A DNA stretch of 64,000 nt from Chitinophaga arvensicola (GCF_900110835.1 NZ_FOJG01000001.1:3069499-3133498), one strand, 5' to 3'; positions 17,801 through 26,742 are shown, numbered from the stretch's first letter. Translations and numbers: made by a program. Notes: a model not told the origin generated them from the sequence alone.

Positions 17801-19640
17801 CGTTAAAGTCGATGGTACCGGCGAAATCCATATCCAGGTTAGGATCATTGGCGGTGAGGGAGCCGTTGAAAAATTTCCGGCTCATTTCCCCTTTGGTTTT
17901 GATGTGCTGGTAATTGTAACCTAAAAGGGAGATCTCCTGTATATCGGCATCTACACTGGCTTTCAGCGTCTTGAAATTAAAGCCGGCGCCGTCTACCTTG
18001 GCATCCATGGAGATGGTGGACAGGTTGGTGTTGTCGAAAAGACTGCCGATATCGAAGTTGGTGGCCTTGAGACTTCCGGAGTACACCGGTATATCGCGGC
18101 TGGTTTTAAAGTTAAGATCCGAATTCAGTTTACCGAGGTTGGTCTGGAACTGGCCATAGGCCACAAAGTCGTTAATGAACCCGGTATAGCTTCCCTGGAA
18201 GCGGATCGCGCTCAGCCGATCGATGCGCACGGTGCTCACAATATCCTTTACGATGGGCATGATCTGCATTACATCTTTACCGGTGGTGACTAGTTCTTCG
18301 GTATGGAAGTCGATGAATGTTTCGAAGATATCGGGCAAACCGCGCATCTCCAGGCTTCCTTTGAGACGGGTAGTGCTGCCGGCGGTAAGGTCTATTTCGG
18401 ATGCTTTCAGGTTGCTTACCGGTCCTCTGGCTTTACCGCTCAGGGTAATTTCCTTTTTCCAGGAGGCCAGGGGCGGGGCAAAGAAGGCGATATCGTCTGA
18501 AGAAAGGCGGCAGTTTTTGAACCGGGCCTGCATGAACACATCATTGATATAATCGCTCATATCACTGATGTCGCTGTATTGCATGGTATAGTAATCGCCG
18601 ATATGACTGCGGTTTGTTTCGAGGTCGAGTTGCGAGAACTCCATCTCCACGGGCGACATTTTAAACCGGCTGGTTAATTTTTTTACTTCAAAGCCGCTGC
18701 GTTCTTTGGTGCGCAGGGTCAGGTCTCCGATCACGCTGTCCTTTACCAGGCTGGTATTGGTGAGGGAGAGATTGATTTCATTGAAACGGATATGATGGGG
18801 GGCAAAGTAGCCGTCTTCTATTTTCGTGGTGTCGTCGGGGTTATCTACCCCGAAAATGCCGTTTTTGATATTGAGTTCCTTTACGATCAGTTTCCAGTTG
18901 GCATTATTCCATCGCAGCTGCTGTAACTGCCCCGTGTCCGGTACGGGGTGGTTGGTACTGGCTACCCGGCGCCGACGCAGGGGAGAAGAGGCATAACTGC
19001 TGATAATAAAATTCGGCTCGGTCAGGGTAAGTTCCTGAATATCGATGTTATGTTTCTGGAGGTCCAGGTTTTTGGCATCCAGGTAGATGCGTTTGGCGTA
19101 TGCCCGCATATCTTCACCCACCCAGGCGTCTACCTGGTTGAGCCGGATGTTTTTCAGATCAATTTTTTTCAGATCCAGCGAGATGCCGGAAGAAGGCTTA
19201 TGGCTGGTATCAGGGGCCGAAGAGCCAAAGGCGGCCTCAATAAATGCGTAGTTCCACACGGAATCTTTGCGGGAGCGCAGCAGGTTTACCTGTGCATTTT
19301 CCAGTCCTACAAACTTGATCACCGGTTTGTCCTGAAAAAAGAACCAGTCGGTAATACGCACCTGCAGCTTACCTGCATAGAGCAGGGTATCTTTATGCTG
19401 GTCTTCTATGAGTGTTCCCTGCAGCTCCATGCTGTTGAACAGCCGGAAGGTCACGTGGTCAATTTCCACGCGTGTTTTCAGCTGCTGCGAGAGCCGGCTG
19501 GTTACCTCATGTACGAGGAAATTCTGCACCACGGGGATGTTTACCAGTATTCCAATCAGAATGACAAGGCCTAACAAACATAGTAACACGACAGATGATA
19601 TTTTCCGTACTTTTTTCAGGCGGCAAAGTTTATCCGGCAA
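14799..19640 (-). CDS. TamB-like translocation/assembly protein (DUF490)
   Basis: This protein of about 1,610 aa has one N-terminal membrane anchor (about residues 14-34) followed by a very long run of beta strands, the layout of TamB/AsmA-like bridges that span the periplasm and help move phospholipids or outer-membrane proteins. The conserved C-terminal TamB region carries GSYNFTFQRLTSWKF and YSLPKVSLYNLVGQG, then a barrel-interacting end. The start is unclear. The only conventional candidate before the anchor is a TTG at 19640, but it lies inside a perfect -7 box. A CTG at 19619 (L-K-K-V-R-K then the anchor) would fit the usual basic start, and a GTG at 19589 would remove the basic residues. 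No BamA-like partner gene is adjacent. Confidence 0.9.
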   Translation of the reverse strand: MPDKLCRLKKVRKISSVVLLCLLGLVILIGILVNIPVVQNFLVHEVTSRLSQQLKTRVEIDHVTFRLFNSMELQGTLIEDQHKDTLLYAGKLQVRITDWFFFQDKPVIKFVGLENAQVNLLRSRKDSVWNYAFIEAAFGSSAPDTSHKPSSGISLDLKKIDLKNIRLNQVDAWVGEDMRAYAKRIYLDAKNLDLQKHNIDIQELTLTEPNFIISSYASSPLRRRRVASTNHPVPDTGQLQQLRWNNANWKLIVKELNIKNGIFGVDNPDDTTKIEDGYFAPHHIRFNEINLSLTNTSLVKDSVIGDLTLRTKERSGFEVKKLTSRFKMSPVEMEFSQLDLETNRSHIGDYYTMQYSDISDMSDYINDVFMQARFKNCRLSSDDIAFFAPPLASWKKEITLSGKARGPVSNLKASEIDLTAGSTTRLKGSLEMRGLPDIFETFIDFHTEELVTTGKDVMQIMPIVKDIVSTVRIDRLSAIRFQGSYTGFINDFVAYGQFQTNLGKLNSDLNFKTSRDIPVYSGSLKATNFDIGSLFDNTNLSTISMDAKVDGAGFNFKTLKASVDADIQEISLLGYNYQHIKTKGEMSRKFFNGSLTANDPNLDMDFAGTIDFNAALPEFKFNSEIRKGDLKALHITEDSVTLQAKLDLNFVGSNIDNFDGTARMYEVSVFKDNRRLEFDSLYVSSHMVDNQKLLEFTGSEIAGFVKGQYSFLQLPDAFQLLLNKYYPSFFPAPQNSVINQDFTFAFNLGEVDKLLKGFTNQFSGFDESKVTGALNTMNGGNLALNIQVPEAGYQQYHVQDLQIKGDGNFNKVNISTSIGKVLSGKNVMLENPLILASSGHDTSFVKVDLAAEDTSSLDGFYARIITVADGLKINFLNSAFTVNERQWNVTPGNEIYWSKHFLTVKNFRVTRNDQSITVETNEYNPDESKFIVTLKNLNLADVIPSQLITTRIEGITDGTINIADPTQNLDINTALRTRQLRIDNDSIGILNVDGTYHHRTGIATFNVQSDNEGKAFLAQGRIGFSAADNGIDASVKLNGTSISLLNKYLAGYVSNLTGTVTGTLNVVGSTQQPSVKGTLSLDTVGVTVDYLGTHYRIPKLNINVDDNLIEFGNFVLIDKYNTKGTASGYISHDHFDKMNFDFDVTGRGFLFLNTAATDNDLFYGDVLADGKVYFSGPINDMQMHILARPIKGTHFYLPMSDSKDIGKYDYITFKTYGTEIAEKKKKKDNTKLTVKLDIAANPDAQIDVILDATTGDIISANGTGNLQITVNTEGDFTMFGNYEINNGSYNFTFQRLTSWKFDIEKNSTITWNGDPSEARVNIMAKYSLPKVSLYNLVGQGTNISTDKLATRTEKVDVEINLRGALLKPDITYSIQLPEVGSLAYESGVAAHLKEINNDQNKALFQVWGLLFSNQFLPDDATTTAAANVGITGKNSVGQALSAQAQAILNNITGVLLKGSGIGVNVNYRAYNVGGPQDNSSVDRNQVSAGITSNLFNNRFRLYAGGDYDWGKTATSANTNRFAGDFRIEYLLTPDGRFRINAFSKTDYDVYNLNNRTKSGVGISYIREYNRFSELFNDSRRRRTPLMDSLRRAAALKQEQEDSTKVKTDTTAIH

Positions 19641-19645
19641 AAATA
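19638..19645 (-). promoter_or_regulatory. -7 box TATTTTTG overlapping the apparent start of the tamB-like gene
   Basis: This perfect TAnnTTTG followed by CC has as its last three bases the TTG start codon at 19640. If it is used, transcription begins downstream and translation must start later. Confidence 0.45.
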
Positions 19646-19817
19646 ATTAATAGTTGGCAGTCAATGCCATTTAGCCGATAAATAAGATAGATTTCCGGTT
19701 CAACCGTCGATAGACGTGGATGAAATGATTTCGTATATAGGTGGCCGTGAGTGATATGTTATAAGCACCGCATTGGTAAAACAGGTTTACTATGATTATC
19801 ATGATATTGTCGGGAGA

Positions 19818-19846
19818 GTAATAATATAGTGATGCTATATTGTTAT
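19818..19846. repeat. AT-rich 12-bp hairpin
   Basis: Arms 19818-19829 and 19835-19846 pair over 12 bp with two wobble pairs around the loop TGATG and are followed by TTTTA. No gene reads into it on the plus strand, so a terminator role is doubtful. Confidence 0.4.
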
Positions 19847-19951
19847 TTTATGGTGTTATTTTAAGTAGTGTGGCTGATGTAAAGATCGTATTATGCTGAT
19901 TTTCAAATATATGCACAAGAAAAATTGGCAAGGTCAGACATGGAAAAATCA

Positions 19952-19973
19952 GTCATGAAATTGTCATGAATTG
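19952..19973. repeat. 11-bp tandem repeat with TCATGA cores
   Basis: GTCATGAAATT and GTCATGAATTG follow each other directly at 19952-19962 and 19963-19973. The palindromic TCATGA cores are one helical turn apart, which suits a dimeric regulator. This is only a sequence observation. Confidence 0.4.
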
Positions 19974-20077
19974 AGCCGGCGCTATTAGGAAAACTTTAAC
20001 ATTTCTAAATTTCGTTCAGAACAATGAAAAAGTAGCACGGGGTAGCATTACCGTGAAGAGCAAGTGAGTAGCATTTT

Positions 20078-20217
20078 CAGTGAACCAATTTCTTTCAACC
20101 AAACAGATTAGTCAACCAAACAGGAACAATTTATTTATTCAACCGAACAACGAAGTATCATCAATTATCAATTCATCAAATAACAGGAACAACGATTAAA
20201 TCACAGTGAACCAATTT
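20078..20217 (+). repeat. Direct repeats in the susC leader
   Basis: CAGTGAACCAATTT occurs at 20078-20091 and 20204-20217. TCAACCAAACA occurs at 20095-20105 and 20112-20122, with a one-base variant at 20139-20149. AACAGGAACAA occurs at 20119-20129 and 20182-20192. The stretch is rich in A and C and poor in G, so as RNA it would be largely unstructured. Confidence 0.6.
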
Positions 20218-20276
20218 TATTAGGCATTCAGTCTATCAGCCTGATCATTCCAGAATAATTTATTAAACCAGAATCT

Positions 20277-23200
20277 ATGCACAAAAAGTTGCTATTATTA
20301 GCGCTAATGGGATTCCTATGCCTGCAGGTATGGGCCCAGGAGCGAAAAATTTCAGGTACCGTTACGGATGACAAGGGAGGGGCGCTACCCGGTGTATCTG
20401 TAAAAGAGGTAGGTACCAACAATGGCGCGGCAACATCGCCGGACGGCCAGTTTACCCTCACCCTCAAAGGCAATTCCAATAAGTTATCTATTTCATTTAT
20501 AGGCTTTGAAACGCAAACAGTAGCGTTATCGGGCAAAACATCCTACACCATTTCTCTGAAACCGGATGCCAAAAGTCTGAAAGACGTAGTGGTGATCGGT
20601 TACCAGGAAGTAAGGCGTAAAACCGTTACTGCTGCCGTTTCCAGCGTAAAGGGAAAAGAAATCGAGAACCTGCCTTCCCCAAGTTTTGATCAGCTGTTGC
20701 AAGGACGTGCAGCCGGTTTGAACGTACAGAACTTTACCGGTGAGCCAGGCGTAAGAGGATCATTCGTAGTGAGAGGAAATACCGCTATCAGCCGGGATGC
20801 CAGTGCCGCCCGTACTTTGAGCTCCCCGCTCTTTGTAATCGACGATATCCCGGTATCCATGGATGATGCGGCCGCATTTGACAATACCGGTACCAACTAT
20901 ATTGCCGGTCTTAATCCCAACGACATTGAATCGATCGACATCCTGAAAGACGCGTCCGCTGCTGCTATTTATGGCTCCCGTGGCGCCAATGGCGTAGTGA
21001 TCGTGAAAACCAAACGTGGTAAGCTGGGAAAGCCACAGGTGAATTTATCAACCTATGCAGGTTTGACCCAACAGCCAAAGTTTGAAAAAGTATATGGAGG
21101 CGCAGAAGAAAGATGGTTCAAGATGGATTATCTCAAGAAAAATTTAACAGACGAGCAATGGCACACCATACTGCCCATCATGTTAACAGATAGTCTGAAT
21201 CCATCTTTCAACGGAGCTACCGACTGGCAGGATCTCTTTTACCGCAACGGTATAATCCAGAACTATGATATGTCTGTTTCCGGTGCTACTGAAACTACCA
21301 ACTACCGCATCAGCGGCAACTACTACGATGAAGACGGAACCATCCGTGGTACCGGCTTTAAGCGCTACACCGTATCTGCGGCCATGGGGGTGAAAATGTC
21401 TTCCCGTCTGAATGTGTCTTCCCTGTTCCGTTTGAGCCGTGGCGACAGATCACGTGGCAGAGGTGTGGCGCCTGGTGAAGATGTTATCCCCTTACAACAG
21501 GGACAATACCTTTCTTCCCTGTTTAATATCGGAGACATAGACCGGAAGAACTTTACCGGTGATCTGGAATCAGGCCGCGACAGGAATATCAATGATGACA
21601 TTACGGCCAGTCTTACCCTCAACTATGAGATCAGTAAAAAGCTGCGTTTTGCTTCCATCGGCTCTATCCAGTCCAGCGTAAACAGCCGCGATATTTTTCG
21701 GCCGGGAGAACTGAACCTCGCCGGCCTGTCGTATGCACAGAGCAGTAAATCGCGCTATGAAAATGTGAACCTCGACAATACCCTGAGTTATAATACGGAT
21801 GTGGTTACCAAAGATCATCACTTAAACGTGCTGTTAGGTAATACGATCAACAATATCCGCAACGAATATACCGGCATCGGTAGTGGCGCGTTGAGCAACG
21901 ATAACGTAAAAGTGGTACAGGGCTACGATCTGAACTATTTGCAGTACAGAGATGTTTATGGCAACCTGGTATCCGGTTCTGATTATCAGTCGGCCGGTAT
22001 GTTGTCTTTCTTCTCCCGTGTGAACTATGACTACAAGGAAAAATACCTCCTGTCCTTTGCTTACCGCGCAGATGCTTCTTCCCGCTTCGGCCGCAACAGC
22101 AGATGGGGTTACTTCCCTTCTGTATCCGCCGGATGGAATATTTCAGAAGAGCCTTTCATGGCGCCGCTGAAACAATGGGTGGAATATTTCAAGATCCGTG
22201 GAAGTTATGGTGTAACCGGAAGCTTGCCGTCTCAATACTATCTGCAGTTTAATACCTACAGCATTAACCAGGGCGGTTATGGCGGCTCCGTTGCCGGTAC
22301 CTATAATGGTGTGAATGCCGTAACGCCCAACTTCAAAGACGGCGTGGCACAGGACGGACTTACCTGGGAACAGGCGATCCAGTCGAACATCGGTGTGGAC
22401 GCGAGTTTCTTCAAAGGCCGGCTGAATGTGACCGTAGACGCGTTTAACAGGGGTACTTCCAAGATGTTATTCAACCTGTTGCTGCCTTCTACTTCAGGAT
22501 ATGAAAAAGTAAATACCAATGCGGTAGATGTACGTAATACCGGTATGGAATTTACTATCCAGGGCCGTATCACACCGCCTAACAGCAAGTTCCAGTGGAA
22601 CTCTTCCCTGATCCTGTCTTTTATCAAAAACCAGATCGTGGCATTGCCCAATGGCAACCGCGACCTGATTGTGCCGGATAATACTACGCAAATGACTTAC
22701 GTGTTGACCAAAGGGCGTTCGATCAATGAGTTTTACCTGATCAAAAATGAAGGTGTTTACTCCTCTGCCAAGGATATTCCTTTTAACCCTTACACCGGTG
22801 AAAAGCTGACCTACTGGAATGGTAACCACACGGTACAACCAGGTGATTTTATCTGGAAAGACCAGAACGGAGATTATGATGTATGGGACTGGAATGACAA
22901 GGTACGCGCCGGTAATCCCAATCCTGCCTGCACCGGTGGCTTCTCTAACTCCTTCTCTTATGGTCCGTGGAGCTTACAGGTGTATACTACGTTTACCCTT
23001 AAACGTGATATCTACAATAAATACATGTCCGACAGGCTGGCTGCTATCACCAACGACTATGCTACCATTGCCGCCGTGGATCCCAACTCCATCGATAGCT
23101 GGCATAAAGAGGGCGATAATGCCAAGTATGCAGAAGTAATTCCTTACAGCACCAAATACTACTACCAGTTCCTGCCGTTTTCTTCTGCGTTTGTAGACAA

Positions 23201-23432
23201 TGGTTCTTATCTGCGTATCAAGTATATCAACCTGGCCTATACCTTCTCCCCGAAAATTCTCGAACATTTAAAACTCTCCAAACTCCAGATCTATGGCGTG
23301 TGTGATAATGTGAAGATGTTCCAGAAGTCCAGTGTGCCGGATGCAGAAGCAGTGGATGAAAAAGGTACGTATACCGGTGGTGGTTATCCCATTCCACGGA
23401 AGTTTACCCTGGGTATAAATGTTGGTTTTTAA
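20277..23432 (+). CDS. SusC/RagA-family TonB-linked outer-membrane transporter
   Basis: The product is 1051 aa, with signal peptide MHKKLLLLALMGFLCLQVWAQ, a carboxypeptidase-like beta-sandwich (RKISGTVTDDKGGALPGVSV), a plug with the SusC signatures (VVVIGYQEVRRKTVTAAVSSV, IDILKDASAAAIYGSRGANGVVIVKTKRG) and a barrel ending in ITLGINVGF-type strands (here FTLGINVGF). SusC proteins import oligosaccharides, peptides or other large nutrients, powered by TonB, with the SusD partner encoded 18 bp downstream. It is the first gene of a four-gene operon. The long repeat-bearing leader suggests regulation at the RNA or DNA level. The substrate cannot be read from the locus, because no glycosidase or peptidase is present in the operon. 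Confidence 0.97.
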   Translation: MHKKLLLLALMGFLCLQVWAQERKISGTVTDDKGGALPGVSVKEVGTNNGAATSPDGQFTLTLKGNSNKLSISFIGFETQTVALSGKTSYTISLKPDAKSLKDVVVIGYQEVRRKTVTAAVSSVKGKEIENLPSPSFDQLLQGRAAGLNVQNFTGEPGVRGSFVVRGNTAISRDASAARTLSSPLFVIDDIPVSMDDAAAFDNTGTNYIAGLNPNDIESIDILKDASAAAIYGSRGANGVVIVKTKRGKLGKPQVNLSTYAGLTQQPKFEKVYGGAEERWFKMDYLKKNLTDEQWHTILPIMLTDSLNPSFNGATDWQDLFYRNGIIQNYDMSVSGATETTNYRISGNYYDEDGTIRGTGFKRYTVSAAMGVKMSSRLNVSSLFRLSRGDRSRGRGVAPGEDVIPLQQGQYLSSLFNIGDIDRKNFTGDLESGRDRNINDDITASLTLNYEISKKLRFASIGSIQSSVNSRDIFRPGELNLAGLSYAQSSKSRYENVNLDNTLSYNTDVVTKDHHLNVLLGNTINNIRNEYTGIGSGALSNDNVKVVQGYDLNYLQYRDVYGNLVSGSDYQSAGMLSFFSRVNYDYKEKYLLSFAYRADASSRFGRNSRWGYFPSVSAGWNISEEPFMAPLKQWVEYFKIRGSYGVTGSLPSQYYLQFNTYSINQGGYGGSVAGTYNGVNAVTPNFKDGVAQDGLTWEQAIQSNIGVDASFFKGRLNVTVDAFNRGTSKMLFNLLLPSTSGYEKVNTNAVDVRNTGMEFTIQGRITPPNSKFQWNSSLILSFIKNQIVALPNGNRDLIVPDNTTQMTYVLTKGRSINEFYLIKNEGVYSSAKDIPFNPYTGEKLTYWNGNHTVQPGDFIWKDQNGDYDVWDWNDKVRAGNPNPACTGGFSNSFSYGPWSLQVYTTFTLKRDIYNKYMSDRLAAITNDYATIAAVDPNSIDSWHKEGDNAKYAEVIPYSTKYYYQFLPFSSAFVDNGSYLRIKYINLAYTFSPKILEHLKLSKLQIYGVCDNVKMFQKSSVPDAEAVDEKGTYTGGGYPIPRKFTLGINVGF

Positions 23433-23450
23433 TTTAAAAAAGAAGTCGCT

Positions 23451-25010
23451 ATGAATTGTCTGAAAAATATATTCACGGTACTCGGTGCAGGACTGTTGTT
23501 ATCACCGTTTGTATCCTGTAAAAAACTCCTTGACCAGGACCCGATCAACTCTCCCTACAATTCTGTTTTCTGGCAGAACCAGCGGGATGCAGAGCAGGGA
23601 GTGGCCGGCGGTTATGCCCTGTTACGTAAAGCGCTTACCTCCAATACAGAGTACAACGAGAATATGTCGCACTTTGCCTATGGATCGTTGCCTGCTTTTG
23701 AGTTTTCTGATTACAACCAGTATGATGTAAGGTTCCTTATAAAAGGCGGTGATGGTTTGAACACGGCCGATTTTCTGGGCTCTTATCTGGAGACATATCA
23801 CGACTGGACGCCCTACTATAAAGTAATCACCCAGGCGAATATCATGTTACATAATATTCCCAATATTCCGGATGCGCAGTTCACTGATGCACCTGGTAAA
23901 ACACGTAACCGTTACCTGGGAGAAGCCTATTTTATGCGTGCTTTCAGTTACCTGTACATGGTGCGTATCTGGGGTGATGTGCCGCTGGTCACCAAATATG
24001 ATCCTGATCCGGTGAATGCGCCAAACCTGCCAAGAATCAGTGAGAAGGCAGTACTGGACACCTGTATCGCAGATCTGAAAAATGCGATCCGACTGTTGCC
24101 ATGGGAATATAAAAATGGTAGTGAAAGAGCCGTGCGGGCAAACAGGGGCGCTGCTTTTGGCTTGCTGGCGCACGCCTACATGTGGCGCAACTTCCTGAAC
24201 AAGGGTCAGGTGGTATCTGATGTGAGCAATGCTATTGCAGCAGTTGATTCTGTAGAGAAAAGCGGTCAGTACCAGTTGCTGGACGCCACCATGTACCCAA
24301 AGATCTTCCACGGTAAATCACAGGAAGGGGTATTTGAAATCAATATGCAGGTGGCTAACGGTGAACAGCAGATTGAAAAAGGGTTCTATTACAATATCCT
24401 GAAAACGCCTTTTATCACCAACAAGAACAGCAAGATAGACGCTCCCAATACAGACCTGATCAATATGCTGTATGATGAGGAGTCGACAGATGTTCGCCGC
24501 CAGTATTACTTTACCAACCTGGATGCTGATGATCAGTACAGTGTAATGATGTGCAAGTTCGCAGGGCCTAACCGCGAAAACATCAACTATAAAAATCCGG
24601 GGAACTTCACCGATGCAGCAGTAGATGCCAACATCATCCTGATGCGGTATGCAGACTTACTCTTACTGCGTGCAGAAGGCTATGCAGACCAGGGAAACAT
24701 AGGCGCCGCGCTGAAAGATATCAACCTGGTAAGAGTACGTGCACACGCCGATCCTATTCTGCCGGAAGATGTTTCCGATATCAAAGAAGAAGCTTTCCTG
24801 GAGCGTTCACGTGAATTGTATGGAGAAGGACAACGCTGGTATGATCTCGTTCGCACCGGGTTCCTCACCAACCAGGACATGAATGCCGGTGGTATTTTTC
24901 CACAGGACCGTTTCAATGCGGGTGGCTGGAAATGGCCGGTAGGGCGTGTTCTGTTCCTGAACAACAGCGTGGTGACCCAGAACGCTTTCTGGCTCGGTAA
25001 AGTGAAATAG
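23451..25010 (+). CDS. SusD/RagB-family nutrient-binding lipoprotein
   Basis: This 519-aa lipoprotein has a signal peptide with lipobox near residue 23 (LLSPFVSCKKLLDQDP). SusD hallmarks are FWQNQRDAEQGVAGGYALLR, the TPR-like motif RNRYLGEAYFMRAFSYLYMV, DVPLVTKY, and the C-terminal ERSRELYGEGQRWYDLVRTG. It caps the SusC channel at the cell surface and binds the nutrient. The 18-bp gap to susC indicates co-transcription. Nothing in the sequence fixes the ligand. Confidence 0.96.
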   Translation: MNCLKNIFTVLGAGLLLSPFVSCKKLLDQDPINSPYNSVFWQNQRDAEQGVAGGYALLRKALTSNTEYNENMSHFAYGSLPAFEFSDYNQYDVRFLIKGGDGLNTADFLGSYLETYHDWTPYYKVITQANIMLHNIPNIPDAQFTDAPGKTRNRYLGEAYFMRAFSYLYMVRIWGDVPLVTKYDPDPVNAPNLPRISEKAVLDTCIADLKNAIRLLPWEYKNGSERAVRANRGAAFGLLAHAYMWRNFLNKGQVVSDVSNAIAAVDSVEKSGQYQLLDATMYPKIFHGKSQEGVFEINMQVANGEQQIEKGFYYNILKTPFITNKNSKIDAPNTDLINMLYDEESTDVRRQYYFTNLDADDQYSVMMCKFAGPNRENINYKNPGNFTDAAVDANIILMRYADLLLLRAEGYADQGNIGAALKDINLVRVRAHADPILPEDVSDIKEEAFLERSRELYGEGQRWYDLVRTGFLTNQDMNAGGIFPQDRFNAGGWKWPVGRVLFLNNSVVTQNAFWLGKVK

Positions 25011-25038
25011 CATTCTGAATTTTTAAAAAGTATTCGAC

Positions 25039-25707
25039 ATGAACAAACTCAAAATATTTACACGCGCAGGATGGGGCATCTTACTGCTCACCGTATTACT
25101 GGCTGCCTGCAAAAAGGATGATCATTTCATTGGTGGCAGCGTAGCCAATGACCACACCGATCTCACTACTTACGACTACCTGAAGGCCAATCCTGATTTC
25201 GATACCCTGATCCTGCTGATAGATAAAGCAGGGTTAAAGGAAACCATCAACAGCGATGTCACTTTTGCTGCGCCAACAGACTATTCTATCAAGCTGTTCC
25301 TGGCCAGTCGTACAAAGGCGTTGCAGGCGGCTACCAACAATGAAAACATCAAGTATACCATCGATAGCCTTAAAGCGCCTGAGCTGCGGGATTCGCTGCT
25401 GGCGTATGTTTTCCAGGGGAAGATTGTGAGAACAGATCTCTCCATGGATGCGCAGGTATACAAAAACAAAGTGGGCGAAGACTTTGCCTTCAAACTGGTG
25501 AACGGTGGCTTTGGGGGCATATTTGCCGCAGGTGTAAAATTAATGGCGATTGTAAAAGTGATTCACGGACTCGATCCTGTTCCACGTCCGGATGAATTCC
25601 CGGATGAAGACAAGGACAAGGAGTACACGTTGCAGACGACCGGTATTATTACTAAAACAGGTGTGCTGCACGTAGTACAAAACAACCATGTATTCTACTG
25701 GAAATAA
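25039..25707 (+). CDS. Fasciclin-domain lipoprotein
   Basis: This 222-aa lipoprotein has lipobox VLLAACKKDD near residue 20. The remaining sequence is a fasciclin (FAS1) fold with the FAAPTDYSI block in place of the usual F.P.N and a divergent C-terminal motif ending in VLHVVQNNHVFYW. Fasciclin domains mediate adhesion or bind glycans or proteins. In Bacteroidota they often follow susD and are thought to be surface accessory proteins of the transport complex. The gene lies 28 bp after susD and its 3' end is 22 bp from the next start. Confidence 0.85.
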   Translation: MNKLKIFTRAGWGILLLTVLLAACKKDDHFIGGSVANDHTDLTTYDYLKANPDFDTLILLIDKAGLKETINSDVTFAAPTDYSIKLFLASRTKALQAATNNENIKYTIDSLKAPELRDSLLAYVFQGKIVRTDLSMDAQVYKNKVGEDFAFKLVNGGFGGIFAAGVKLMAIVKVIHGLDPVPRPDEFPDEDKDKEYTLQTTGIITKTGVLHVVQNNHVFYWK

Positions 25708-25729
25708 TCACTTTCAAAAAACGAACACT

Positions 25730-26719
25730 ATGTCAGTTAAATATAATGTAAAGAAATACCTGGGAGCGGCGGTACTGCTTGGTCTGCTGATCACCGGTTG
25801 TAAAAAAATAGAAGAAGGTTTTTTGAGTGATGGTTTGTACATTCCTGATACGCCGATCAAGGTGCAACGTGGTAATGCTTTCCAGAAAACCAGTGCAATT
25901 CTTGCGGATGGCACTACCCAACCAATGACTGTGAAGTTGCTGGACATCCGGAGAATAGACAACAAGAAACATGCGGATGAATTCTTTAAGGAATATCCTG
26001 TTTACGTGTATACGGCGGCGGTAGATCCGGCTACAGATACCACCATTGAACTGGTAAATAAGAAAAGGGAGCTGAAAAAGCTGCAGCCGTTTGTATTCCT
26101 GACCAGTGGCCAGTTTGTATTTAACGGTGCTACCGACAGTTTACCACTCGGTATCGACTATGAATATGATATTGAAGTATCCAACGTGGCGGGTTCGAAG
26201 GTGTACAAAAACATCGGGATGCTTACCACCATTGATCCGCCACTGGTAACGGAAATGACTACCGGTTGCAACTTCTTCCCGGACGATGGTTCTGCTACTG
26301 TTCCCATGGGAGCTGCTTCAATGACTGTTACACGTGTCAGTGAAAGCGGTGCTTCTGTAATCCTGAAGATTACGGATAAAGATGGTAAACCATTTAATCC
26401 GAAGAAAGGAGAGATCATTAAACGTGGCGACCGCCCTATTTTTGAGAACTACGCCAGGTTCCATCCAATTGAATACACGGATACAGCGATGATCTGTAAT
26501 TTTGAAATTGCGCCGTTTCCGTTGAGCCGCTATTCCAGCGGTGGTACCAACTGGAACTACCTGATGTATTATCGTATTCCTTCGAGCTTCCTGTCGGTAG
26601 ATAAGAACCTGACCAGTAAGATCGGCAGCGTGAATCCGCTGTTTGCTTTCCGCCTGATGAAAGCGGGTGTGTATGTAGTGGAACTGAGATTACCGAAAAC
26701 AATTAAAACTACTCCATAA
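25730..26719 (+). CDS. DUF5007-like surface lipoprotein
   Basis: From the ATG at 25730 the product is 329 aa with a lipoprotein signal (MSVKYNVKKYLGAAVLLGLLITGCKK reaches the Cys at residue 26). A longer frame from 25688 would overlap the fasciclin gene and spoil the signal. The mature protein is beta-rich with repeats like DKDGKPFNPKKGEI. I associate it with the DUF5007 family, usually found after SusD and fasciclin genes; its role is unknown but probably surface ligand binding. It is the last gene of the operon and is followed by a clear terminator at 26743. Confidence 0.75.
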   Translation: MSVKYNVKKYLGAAVLLGLLITGCKKIEEGFLSDGLYIPDTPIKVQRGNAFQKTSAILADGTTQPMTVKLLDIRRIDNKKHADEFFKEYPVYVYTAAVDPATDTTIELVNKKRELKKLQPFVFLTSGQFVFNGATDSLPLGIDYEYDIEVSNVAGSKVYKNIGMLTTIDPPLVTEMTTGCNFFPDDGSATVPMGAASMTVTRVSESGASVILKITDKDGKPFNPKKGEIIKRGDRPIFENYARFHPIEYTDTAMICNFEIAPFPLSRYSSGGTNWNYLMYYRIPSSFLSVDKNLTSKIGSVNPLFAFRLMKAGVYVVELRLPKTIKTTP

Positions 26720-26742
26720 GAAAGAGTATATCACTATAGGGG

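Larger units (their letters stand above)
19641..20276. other. Long repeat-rich leader region before susC
   Basis: This 636-bp non-coding stretch lies between the divergent tamB-like and susC genes. It contains an AT-rich hairpin (19818-19846), an 11-bp tandem repeat with TCATGA cores (19952-19973), and A/C-rich direct repeats at 20078-20217. No sigma or anti-sigma gene is present. I saw no ORF worth calling. Confidence 0.6.
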
